From JBEKIK01 sp963838495 (GTDB lineage Bacteria > Planctomycetota > Planctomycetia > Pirellulales > Thermoguttaceae), in assembly GCA_963838495.1 (NCBI GenBank), contig CAWIRC010000002.1, positions 682,001 through 746,000 of the forward strand: 64,000 nt of DNA, written 5' to 3'. Position numbers and translations under genes: made by a program. How positions within the stretch are numbered: position 1 is the first letter of the stretch; each line of letters starts with the position of its first letter. Below the pieces are notes generated by a model. That model was not told where the DNA came from. It did not search any database and saw only the letters and a list, made by a program, of their open reading frames with translations. Positions 18,690-26,898 of this stretch are shown here, piece by piece.

Positions 18690-18959
18690 TCAACCACTAA
18701 CTACATTGATGGAACCATATAAAGCATCCGTGCCGTAATCCTCAAAAACACTCTTTAAAGTAGCTTGAACATTTTTTTTACGGTTGTTCAATAGGATTTC
18801 ACCTTCCAAATGGAACTCCAATGCTTCCTTTATTCTCTTGATTGCTGTATCCACCGTTTTTGCCGTGGCAATGCAACCGTCTACCAACGGACTAAACGCA
18901 TTGTAACCCGTGTTGGTTTTTAAAATCACAATCGGCACTGAAATTGTTTTCTTTTTCAT
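18690..18959 (-). CDS. hicB: HicB family antitoxin
   Basis: An 89-residue protein with the partially degraded RNase-H-like HicB fold: VPIVILKTNTGYNAFSPLVDG followed by CIATAKTVDTAIKRIKEALEFHLEG. It should neutralise HicA and often represses its own operon. AGGAG lies eight bases before the ATG, and this Shine-Dalgarno overlaps the end of hicA, so the two are coupled. No separate DNA-binding helix-turn-helix is evident at the C-terminus. The gene is AT-richer than its neighbours. Confidence 0.9.
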   Translation of the reverse strand: MKKKTISVPIVILKTNTGYNAFSPLVDGCIATAKTVDTAIKRIKEALEFHLEGEILLNNRKKNVQATLKSVFEDYGTDALYGSINVVSG

Positions 18960-18963
18960 GATT

Positions 18964-19173
18964 TTATCTCCTGGCAGACAATCCCGCCTGCCTTAATATG
19001 CAAGCAACTGTTTTTGGATGAAGATCGTCATTGCCGGAATGAAACGAGACAGTAACCACTCCGGATTTGTTCGAATGCGCAAATTGTCGATGACTTCCTT
19101 TACTGCGTAATAATATCCAACCGTCTTTTTGAAGAAGTTTCAATATATCTCTAACTTTATATCTTTTCGCCAT
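18964..19173 (-). CDS. hicA: HicA family mRNA interferase toxin
   Basis: A 69-residue protein with the HicA double-stranded-RNA-binding-like fold. The diagnostic segment is KDGWILLRSKGSHRQFAHSN, with catalytic His in SHRQF, then VTVSFHSGNDDLHPKTVACILRQAGL. It is expected to cleave mRNA when free of HicB. The stop overlaps the hicB Shine-Dalgarno. It begins 54 bases after the preceding VWA gene ends, so it is embedded in the MoxR operon. Confidence 0.92.
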   Translation of the reverse strand: MAKRYKVRDILKLLQKDGWILLRSKGSHRQFAHSNKSGVVTVSFHSGNDDLHPKTVACILRQAGLSARR

Positions 19174-19227
19174 TTGTAAAAACCTGACATACCATTCAAA
19201 ATATGTCTTTTTAATCTTTAAATCATT

Positions 19228-21697
19228 TTACACCATGCCTCCACGCTTTCTCAATAGCCATTCGCCAACCAGTAACACCAGGAACACAAGCAAAAACGGC
19301 CATTTGTTCCACAGCGGTATGGGAGGCAATGTTTCCACGGGCACTTGCCGGCCCGGCGGCAGATCGCGGAGCAAATTGCCGGCCGTCTGAAAATCGTAGT
19401 ACCGCCCGCCGCTCGCTTTAGCGGCCTCGCGCATGGCCGCGTCGTCCATGCGTACCTGGGCGAACTCGCCCGGCGGCGGAGATACGGTGAAATCGACCGC
19501 CGGTGCGCGTCCTTCTACTCCGGGCGCGGCGATCCAGGCATGATAACCGCCCGGCGCCGGCCGGCTCAATTCGCCCTCAAAAATCCCCCGCCCCAGCGAT
19601 GACCGCTGCAACTGCAAGCGCTCGGTCTGCCGACCCGGCTGCTCGACCATTACTGTTACGCCGTTGTCTTCGGCCGGGGCAAGCCGCTCGTCTGCGAACC
19701 GCACGCGGACGTGCACCGCCTCGCCCTCGGAGTACTGCTGGCGGTCCGTTGTAAGCGTGACGTCGCGGCCGCCCTCGGACAGTTTCGACCGGCTCAGGTA
19801 ACGAATCGTTTGTACCCAGTAGCGGGCGAAATACAAGTCGCCCACCCGCCACCGCCAGCGCCAGGTTTCGTCGCTGGCGTGCAAGAGCACCTTGCCCGCG
19901 CCCACGTATTGCATCACGAATATGGGCAGCGGCCGGCCGTCGCGCGTGGTCCGCGTGGGATGTTCGGCCAGCACCCGGGCGCCCGGCTTCAGCTCCTCCG
20001 CCTCGGCATACCAATACAAGTCCGGCAGGTTTTGCCAGATGGCCTGCGTCTCGGCCGGCGAATCGCCCAGTTGCATGCGCCGGCGCGGCCAGGCCCAGAT
20101 CGGTGGGCCTAAGCTCGAAGCCCTCGGTAACGGGCCGATTCGGATCGGGCAACCGCACCCCGGCCGGATTAATCGGCATCAGCCGCGCCAGCGGCGTATC
20201 GCGATAAGCCAGCGGCATGTACTTTGGTCCCGCGATCAGCACCAGCGCCCCGCCCTTGCCCGGCTGGTCCACGAACGCCGCCAGGCTTTGCATGGTCGAC
20301 GCGCTCAAAAACGCCGGGTTCAAGTCGCCCAGAATGATCACGTCGTAGGCGAACAGATCCTCGCGCCGCTCCGGAAACATCCTGAGCGCCGCCTTGTCCT
20401 GCTCGGCGTGTTCCAGGTCGGATTCCTGAAGCACGGTATGCAACTCGATCGTGTCGTCACGCTCCAGGACGTTCCGCAAGTAGCGGAATTCAAAACTTGG
20501 GCCGGACTGGGCCAAAAGCACGCGGAGTTTCTCCTTGCGCACCTGGACGGTTCGCATGAGGCGGTTGTTTTCCGTTTGCAGTTCGCCCTCCTGCGGCTCC
20601 ACTTCGACCTCGTATTCGAATCGCCCGGCCTCGGTGGGCCGATACACCAGCCTCACGGTCTGCGTTTGATCGTCCTGGCCCAAGGTGACTTCGGTCTTTG
20701 CCAGCACGTCGCTCTTGCCTTTTTCGCGCAGCACGACCGCGGCCTTGCCCCCCTGGAATCCGGCGGCGCTCAGTTTGCACTCGAAATTGACCGCGTCGTC
20801 CACGAAAACCACGTCGTCCACCACGAGATCAGAAAGCGACAAATCCCGCATCGGCCGGCTGCTGCCCAAACCCACGCAAAAAAGCGGCGCCCCGCGACGC
20901 TGCGAATAAGCGGCCGCGTCGGCCAGCGACGGCCCCTCCGTATTGATGCCGTCGCTGAAGATCACGATCCCCGCCGGCACCGCCCCGCGTAGATCGTCGA
21001 GAACGTCGCGCACGGCCGCCCCGATCCGGCTGGCCTCGCCCGTGGGTTTTACCGACTTGATCTCTTCTGCCGCCCCTTCCGCATCCTGCCCGCGGCTCAG
21101 GCGCACCCCGGTGAGAAAATATACCCGCAACTTGTATTGGCCGCCCAATTCCCTCAGCATCGCGGCGTCCCGCTCGCAAAGCAGCGCACAAAGCAGGTTC
21201 CAGCGTGTGACCTCGGCGTCTTGGGACAATGCCTTTTTTACCCGCTCTTCCAACTCCTTTTGCATCTTGCCCTCGTACCGATCGGCAATCGTCATGCTCT
21301 CGGAATCGTCCACAAGCAGCGCCACGAAAGGCAGTCCGGTGCGCTTCACCACAAGCGCCAACTGGGCAATCGTCACAAGCGCCAAGGCCACAAGCGAAAG
21401 CCGCACCCCGGCCAGCGCAAGGCGATAACCCCGCCCGCTCTGCCGGCCCTCACGCAAATAAATCCATACCACAAACATCGCCGCCAGCACGGCCGCCAGC
21501 AATGTGATCCAGGAAGGCCAGGGCCAATTGTATTGCAAGTTCCAGGCCGTTCCCTCGCCGGAAGCCGTTTCCAGGCCCAACCATCGCTCGATCCAGCTCG
21601 GCAAAAGGCAATCAAACTTCCAGTTGGAACGGCAGTTGAACTGCCGTTCCAACATGTGGATAAAATGCCATTCCAACATGCGGATAAACTGATCCAA
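19228..21697 (-). CDS. VWA-domain membrane protein of the MoxR cluster, one frameshift
   Basis: Two overlapping frames form one protein of about 820 residues. It begins with two membrane helices (ITLLAAVLAAMFVVWIYLRE and LALAGVRLSLVALALVTIAQL). A VWA-type fold follows with MIDAS-like ALLVDDSESM and IVIFSDGINTEG. Next come beta-sandwich repeats and a glutamine-amidotransferase-like segment (DVIILGDLNPAFLS). The frames join near 20080-20095, where GLA is followed by MQLGDSPAETQAIWQ. A last membrane helix (WPFLLVFLVLLVGEWLL) precedes RKRGG. The first 25 residues come from a palindrome and are probably not conserved. It likely works with the next VWA protein and MoxR in envelope assembly. Confidence 0.85.
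21617..21664. repeat. TTGGAACGGCAGTTGAACTG palindrome at the 5' end of a VWA gene
   Basis: TTGGAACGGCAGTT and AACTGCCGTTCCAA form a near-perfect palindrome at about 21625-21653, followed by partial copies of CATTCCAACATG. It is translated as the Trp/His/Phe-rich start of the VWA protein. The same design recurs at 31481-31501. Confidence 0.78.
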
Positions 21698-21716
21698 AAT
21701 ATGCTCAATATGCCGT

Positions 21717-23981
21717 TCATGCCGCGTGATATCCGAATCGCCAGGCCAAAAAAGTTTCCAAAAACAATAAACCTAAAACCGCGTACAATAATTCAACTTG
21801 CAGGCCCGTTTCGGCAAGGGATGTGCCGATGGCCGCCCGCCCGGCCCCTTGCCAGGCCGTCTGGTGCAGAAACCCTACGCCCGGCCACACGTCCGATCGC
21901 AGTTCGTCGGGCGGAAGCTGCGCCAGGTCGCTTTCCACCGTGTCCACGTTGACAGCGAAACGCAAACCGGCGTCGATAGGCGGGCCCAACCGGGCCGTGT
22001 ATATGCCGCTCTGGTTCGCCCCGGCGAATTCCAATAGGTTCGTTCCGCCCTGGTTTCGACACTGCGCCGGTTGAGTTCGCCCGTCCGGCATTTGCATTGT
22101 AACGGGCACGTCGGCCCAGGCCGAAGGCGCGGGCACGGCAATCAAGTCGCCCACTTCAAAATTATGCTCTTTGGCATTGCCGCCCAGGCAAAACGACAGA
22201 ATCTCTTGCACCAGCGGCAAGTAGCCGGGCCAGAGGGGCATGGCCGTCCAAGACGTGTCGGCCGATGTGGCCGCCAATATCACCCGCCCCCGACCGATCT
22301 TCTCTTCCACTGCCAAAGGATCGCCGCTCTCCGTGGCCAGAATTACCCGGGCGGATGAATTTTCCAGCACTTGCAGCTTGAAATACTTGAAAACCGGCGC
22401 GGTAATCAGCCCGGTTTCGCCCCGACCGCGAAAGGCCTGGAGAATCGGGTGCTTATACCCCAGCGGATCGAGCCGCATTTGCGGCCGCTCGATCAATTCT
22501 CCCACCCGGGCCGGCAAAATCCGCCCCTCCCCTGCCCTGCCCTCCGCACCCTTGTCGGGGACTGTCCCAATTTTCGTGTCAACGAAAATGGGACTGTCCC
22601 CTTTATCGCCCAATTCGCTGTTGTACCTTTCCGGCAGAACCTGGTCGCCGAGAAAGAACGCCACATTGCCCCCCCCTTGCAGATAATTATGTAGCAGCCG
22701 GACTTCGTGCGGGGTGAATTGGGCGACGTTGCAGATGAATACGCAATCGTAGCGCGCCAGTTCCCGCTCGACCAGCGCCGATTCGGCGGCGACCTCCGGC
22801 TTGATCGCGGCCTGCCGCGCGCCGTCGCCTTGCGGCGCCAACGCCTCGGCCAGGTAATCGGCCGCGCCGCTGAATGCCCGGCCCGATGGCCGCCCGTCGA
22901 TGCACAAAACGCGAATCTCCTCGCGAACGTTGACCGCCAGAAAACGGTGATTGTCTTCCTCCAAGGCGTCGCCGGGAGCGCGAACCTCCAGGGCATGCTC
23001 GCCCGGCGTCTCAAAACGATGGGCAAAGCTCAAGGAAACCTCCGCCCCGGCCGGCACGTCGACGAACTTCTGCTCTATCCGCCGCTCCTCGACCAGCAGT
23101 TCCACCATCTGGCGCGTGCGGGCCTGGCGGCCGAAATTCTTGATCCGCGCCGCAAAATTAATGTCACTGCCGACAATCGCCACCGCATCGCTTGGGCCGA
23201 AGGCCGTTACCGCCAGGTTCTCGGCCTCCGGTTGGCCCACGTCCAGAATCGCGATCTCGGCCGCGTCGGCCAATGCGGCGATGCGGCGGCGGAATTCGGC
23301 CAGCGCGGTCTGACCCAGTTTCGGCGACCAGCTTACCCGCTGCAAATCGGTGATAAAATATATCTCATGCCGGCTTATGCGCGGATTTTCTCGCCGCGTC
23401 TTGGACAGAAGTTGCTCGATCGCTCCCAGCGTCCCGGGCAGGTCGGCCGGCGTATGCGCGGGCTCCAAGGCCTCGATCTCGCGAATTATTTCCGCATGTT
23501 CCAGCGCCGGCTTGTCTACGACCACCCGCGGCGGCGAAGACATCAGTACCAGCGTGAAAACGTCGCCCTGCGCACTGCCTTCCACAATCCGGCCGGCCAG
23601 TTGCTTGGCCTTTTCAAAGCGGCTCTGGTCGGTGGGCTTGAAATCCATCGACATCGACCCGTCCACGACCAGCATCCGGTGCACGGTTCCACCGCCGCCT
23701 GCTGCCAGGCCCGACCGCTGCCAATACGGCCCTGCCGCGGCCAGAACCACGAGCACGATTATCGCCGTGCGAATCAACAGCAGCAACCACTGCTCGAAGT
23801 ACATCCTCCGCGTGTGCCGCCTGATGGCCGCAAGCAGATACTCCATCGCCGCCCAGGGCGTCTGCCGAAAATGCCGCCTGGCCCAAAGATGGATCAATAT
23901 CGGCGCGGCCGCCGCCCCCAGCCAGCCCAGCATGGGCAGGTTGAAAAAGCCAAAACCAAATATCGGCGGCAGCAGGGGCAT
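21717..23981 (-). CDS. BatA/VWA-type membrane protein
   Basis: A 754-residue protein. The first 85 residues are the BatA N-terminal module: FFNLPMLGWLGAAAAPILIHL, RRHFRQTPWAAMEYLL, and the helix WLLLLIRTAIIVLVVLAAAG. A VWA domain begins MLVVDGSMSMDF (MIDAS DxSxS). Middle and C-terminal parts hold beta-sandwich modules and CIDGRPSGRAF and FICNVAQFTP segments. A last helix (LLYAVLGLLFLETFLAWRFG) ends the protein. An in-frame insertion at residues around 460-475 (GDSPIFVDTKIGTV) is a dispersed hairpin. It belongs to the moxR-DUF58-VWA operon and ends 20 bases before the next gene. Confidence 0.88.
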   Translation of the reverse strand: MPLLPPIFGFGFFNLPMLGWLGAAAAPILIHLWARRHFRQTPWAAMEYLLAAIRRHTRRMYFEQWLLLLIRTAIIVLVVLAAAGPYWQRSGLAAGGGGTVHRMLVVDGSMSMDFKPTDQSRFEKAKQLAGRIVEGSAQGDVFTLVLMSSPPRVVVDKPALEHAEIIREIEALEPAHTPADLPGTLGAIEQLLSKTRRENPRISRHEIYFITDLQRVSWSPKLGQTALAEFRRRIAALADAAEIAILDVGQPEAENLAVTAFGPSDAVAIVGSDINFAARIKNFGRQARTRQMVELLVEERRIEQKFVDVPAGAEVSLSFAHRFETPGEHALEVRAPGDALEEDNHRFLAVNVREEIRVLCIDGRPSGRAFSGAADYLAEALAPQGDGARQAAIKPEVAAESALVERELARYDCVFICNVAQFTPHEVRLLHNYLQGGGNVAFFLGDQVLPERYNSELGDKGDSPIFVDTKIGTVPDKGAEGRAGEGRILPARVGELIERPQMRLDPLGYKHPILQAFRGRGETGLITAPVFKYFKLQVLENSSARVILATESGDPLAVEEKIGRGRVILAATSADTSWTAMPLWPGYLPLVQEILSFCLGGNAKEHNFEVGDLIAVPAPSAWADVPVTMQMPDGRTQPAQCRNQGGTNLLEFAGANQSGIYTARLGPPIDAGLRFAVNVDTVESDLAQLPPDELRSDVWPGVGFLHQTAWQGAGRAAIGTSLAETGLQVELLYAVLGLLFLETFLAWRFGYHAA
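22557..22601. repeat. GGGGACTGTCCC hairpin inserted in frame in a VWA gene
   Basis: GGGGACTGTCCCAATTTTCG (22557-22576) and CGAAAATGGGACTGTCCCC (22583-22601) are inverted, separated by about six bases. The unit is translated in frame as part of GDSPIFVDTKIGTVPDKG, a Gly/Asp-rich stretch with no resemblance to the surrounding fold. Confidence 0.82.
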
Positions 23982-24044
23982 TTTAATAGGCAGTGGACAG
24001 CGATTAATGGTTAGTATTGAGTAGTTTGTCGTAGTCTTCGTTTA

Positions 24045-24147
24045 GCCCGGGAGCTTGCTCCCGGAGCGAACTTCACGTTGGGATGGGAGTTGTACTCCCG
24101 TCCCTGCCGGCAAAATAGGGGCAACAGTACAACTGTCGCCCCAACGC
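24045..24147. repeat. Palindrome pair: CCCGGGAGCTTGCTCCCGG and double-hairpin repeat, copy B
   Basis: The first unit (24045-24064) matches the palindrome at 8832-8850. Bases 24075-24147 are the reverse orientation of the double-hairpin element at 1666-1764, with GGGAGTTGTACTCCC first and ACAGTACAACTGT second. They lie between the DUF58 and BatA-type genes, inside the operon. Confidence 0.87.
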
Positions 24148-24187
24148 GAATTCATCATTTATCATTCTGCATTCATCCCTCATCCTG

Positions 24188-25084
24188 CTATCTCCGCGAC
24201 GCCAAATACGTCAACAGCGCCACTTCCATAGATTGATCGGTCCTCATGGGCACGTAATCGATCTGGTGCTGGCGGCAGCCCTTTTTTATCCGCCGGATGA
24301 AATTATTCAATTCAGCCAGGTACGCCTTGCGGATCGCGCGGGGCTCGACCAGCGCCTCGGGCAATTGCTCCAGGCCGCGGAAAAGCGTGGCCCGCTCAAA
24401 GGGAAAATCCAACTCCGCCGGATCGAGCACGTGCATTACGATCACTTCGTGCCGGCGGTGGCGGAAGTGTTTCAGCCCGGCTAAAAGCGCCTCCACGTCG
24501 TCGAAAAGATCGCTCAGGATCACGACAATTCCGCGTTTTTTGAAGCGCTCGGCCAGGTCGTGAAAAATGGGGCCGGCGGCGGTCTTTCGCCTCCCCGCCG
24601 GGGTTTCCATGACCTGCAACAGCTCCTTAAGGTGCGACGGATTGCCGCCCGGCCGGACCAGGGCCCTGATCTCATCGTCGAAGGTGACCAGGCCCACGCT
24701 GTCCTGCTGGTTGAGGATCAAGTAAGACAATGCCGCCGCCGCGCTCTGGGCGTATTCCAACTTGGACATCGGTGCGGCGTCGCTTTTATATGCCATGCTC
24801 TCGCTGGCGTCCAAAAGCAGATAGCAAATCAGGTTGGTCTCTTCCTCGAATTGCTTCAGATAAAACTTGTCTGTCCGCCCAAATACCTTCCAATCCAGAT
24901 AGCGCAGATCGTCGCCGGGCACATATTCGCGGTGCTCGGCGAACTCGATCGAGAATCCGTGGAACGGGCTGCGGTGAACCCCCGACACGTATCCCTCCAC
25001 TATCAGCCTTGCGCGAAGTTGCAGCCCCTGCAACTTCGCCAGCATCTGCGGATCAAGGATTTTTTGCTTTTCTGAATTATCCAT
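24188..25084 (-). CDS. DUF58 domain protein
   Basis: A protein of about 298 residues with the DUF58 core: SPFHGFSIEFAEHREYVPGD, LRYLDWKVFGRTDKFYLKQF, and a VWA-like part LLLDASESMAYKS and GIVVILSDLFDD. DUF58 proteins accompany MoxR ATPases and VWA proteins in clusters related to envelope assembly or aerotolerance. The ATG at 25084 (MDNSEK) is preferred over the TTG at 25099. It lies between moxR and the BatA-type gene. Confidence 0.9.
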   Translation of the reverse strand: MDNSEKQKILDPQMLAKLQGLQLRARLIVEGYVSGVHRSPFHGFSIEFAEHREYVPGDDLRYLDWKVFGRTDKFYLKQFEEETNLICYLLLDASESMAYKSDAAPMSKLEYAQSAAAALSYLILNQQDSVGLVTFDDEIRALVRPGGNPSHLKELLQVMETPAGRRKTAAGPIFHDLAERFKKRGIVVILSDLFDDVEALLAGLKHFRHRRHEVIVMHVLDPAELDFPFERATLFRGLEQLPEALVEPRAIRKAYLAELNNFIRRIKKGCRQHQIDYVPMRTDQSMEVALLTYLASRR

Positions 25085-25099
25085 TAGATTATTCAACAC

Positions 25100-25370
25100 G
25101 GAGGCACGGAGGACACGGAGAGACCTTCATCTATCGGTTTTCGGTTGTCAGTTGTCAGTTTTCAGTTTTCAGTTTTTTTAGATAGCGGGAAATATGGACT
25201 ATGGACGGTATAGTCGTTCTGGACGATATGGACATTGCGGTTTCATCGCTTGTTCACTATTCATCATTCATCCTTCTGCATTTTGCATTCTGCCTTCATC
25301 CCTCATCCCTGATCCCTCATCCTTCTTGCCCTCCGTGTTCTCCGTGCCTCCGTGTTGTAATTAACATGTG
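25100..25370. other. Intergenic gap with heptamer arrays inside the MoxR operon
   Basis: No gene is visible between moxR and the DUF58 gene. The gap holds a TCAGTTT-type array near 25145-25175 and a TCATCCC/TCTGCAT array near 25270-25325, and two inverted CGGAGGCACGGAG/CTCCGTGCCTCCG arms at about 25100 and 25340. Promoter signals could not be identified. Confidence 0.55.
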
Positions 25371-26417
25371 TTACTTGTCCACCGAGCGGAATACGGCGGG
25401 AAATTTGCCCTCGTCGGCCTCACCGTCGGCCGGGACCGTGTCCAAGAGCCTCCGGATGATGTCGTCCGGCTTGATCCCCTCCGCCTCGGCGTTGAAATTC
25501 GTCATGATTCGATGGCGCAGCACCGGGAAGGCCACCGTGCGGATGTCGCCCACGCCCGCGTAAAACCGGCCGTTTAAAACCGCCCTGGCCTTCGCGCCCA
25601 AGACCATGTACTGGCTGGCCCGCGGGCCCGCGCCCCAGTTCACGTACTCGCGGATGAAATCCGGGGCCTCGCCCTTGTGCGGCCGGGTGAGCCGGGCAAG
25701 CTTCAAGGCATAGCGAACCACGTGGTCGGCGGCCGGCACCCGCCGCACAATCTTCTGCAACTCCAATATCCGACTGCCAGTGAGCGTCGGCGTGACCGTG
25801 GCAGTTATGTCGGTCGTTGTCCGCTTCACGATGTCGAATTCCTCCTCCACGTCGGGATAATCGACAAAGGTATTGAACATGAACCGGTCGAGTTGCGCCT
25901 CCGGCAGCGGATAAGTTCCCTCCTGCTCGATCGGGTTTTGCGTGGCCAGCACGAAAAACGGCTGATCGAGCGGGTGGCGTTTGCCGCCGATGGTGATCTG
26001 ATACTCCTGCATCGCCTCCAACAGCGCGGCTTGTGTCTTCGGCGGCGTGCGGTTGATTTCATCGGCCAAAATCACGTTGCCGAAAATCGGCCCCTGCAAG
26101 AACCGCAGCTCCCGCACGCCGGAGAGCTTGTCCTCCTGGATCACTTCCGTGCCGGTTATGTCCGAGGGCATCAGGTCGGGCGTGAACTGGATGCGGCGGA
26201 ACTCCAGCGACAACGCCCCCGCCAGCGTGCGAATCAAAAGCGTCTTGGCCAGGCCCGGCACGCCCACCAAGAGACAATGACCCCGGGCGAACATCGCCAC
26301 CAGCAGTTCTTCGATCACCTGCTGCTGACCCACGATCACCCTGCCCAACTGCTGGGTGATCAAGCGGTACGCCTCGTTCAGTTCCGCAACGGCCTGTACG
26401 TCGTCTTTAGCGTTCAT
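25371..26417 (-). CDS. MoxR family AAA+ ATPase
   Basis: A 348-residue AAA+ protein. Walker A is GVPGLAKT at about 52-59, Walker B-like NVILADEINR at about 110-119, sensor 1 region FFVLATQNPIEQEGTYPLPEAQLDRFMF, and C-terminal ASQYMVLGAKARAVLNGR with sensor 2. MoxR ATPases act as chaperone-like partners of VWA proteins, here the two encoded next. It is first in the minus-strand operon with DUF58, two VWA proteins, HicAB and the DUF4175-like protein. Confidence 0.95.
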   Translation of the reverse strand: MNAKDDVQAVAELNEAYRLITQQLGRVIVGQQQVIEELLVAMFARGHCLLVGVPGLAKTLLIRTLAGALSLEFRRIQFTPDLMPSDITGTEVIQEDKLSGVRELRFLQGPIFGNVILADEINRTPPKTQAALLEAMQEYQITIGGKRHPLDQPFFVLATQNPIEQEGTYPLPEAQLDRFMFNTFVDYPDVEEEFDIVKRTTTDITATVTPTLTGSRILELQKIVRRVPAADHVVRYALKLARLTRPHKGEAPDFIREYVNWGAGPRASQYMVLGAKARAVLNGRFYAGVGDIRTVAFPVLRHRIMTNFNAEAEGIKPDDIIRRLLDTVPADGEADEGKFPAVFRSVDK

Positions 26418-26898
26418 GGGATAATAGTGTTTAATAGGGGTTTAGATTTACGATTTTCTCGTGTGTTTTATATTGCAAATTGGGCAAACATAAAAAAATA
26501 ATTTAGACCAATAACATTTTAACCATATGCAGTAACAATGTTGTTTACAATTGGGCCGAAGGCCCTTTGTTCACCCAGCCCAGGACAACGCCCTGTGGTC
26601 CGGGGAGACGCACAAATCCCATACGGCCCAACGGGCCAATCATTCGCATCGCCACACTATCATAATCATTGGCCCGTTGGGCCGACAATTTGCTTCACAT
26701 TTAATCCCCCATCACCAGGGCGATGCCCTGGTCTGGGTGAACTACAGTCCTTTTAGGACTGCAAACAGCTTTAATATTACCAAACATAGTGAAAATAATT
26801 CAGACCATAAAAATGGAAATGTTCACATTGTTCATTTTGAAATTTGCAATTTTCAATTTTCAATTTGCAATAATATTTACATTAAATGTGACGCCGAA
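26418..26898. repeat. Intergenic cluster of short GC palindromes and a heptamer array
   Basis: The 480-base gap has no gene. It holds TTGGGCCGAAGGCCC (26549-26563), a CAGGACAACGCCCTG unit, CGGCCCAACGGGCC and its mirrored GGCCCGTTGGGCCG (26626-26682), CACCAGGGCGATGCCCTGG (26711-26729) and CAGTCCTTTTAGGACTG (26744-26760). An AATTTGCAATTTTCAATTT array is at 26845-26873. The density suggests a composite repeat element, not a gene. Confidence 0.7.

Noticed and set aside
22707..24014. 435-codon open frame on the plus strand
   Set aside because: It lies antisense to the BatA/VWA gene and is a shadow of it.
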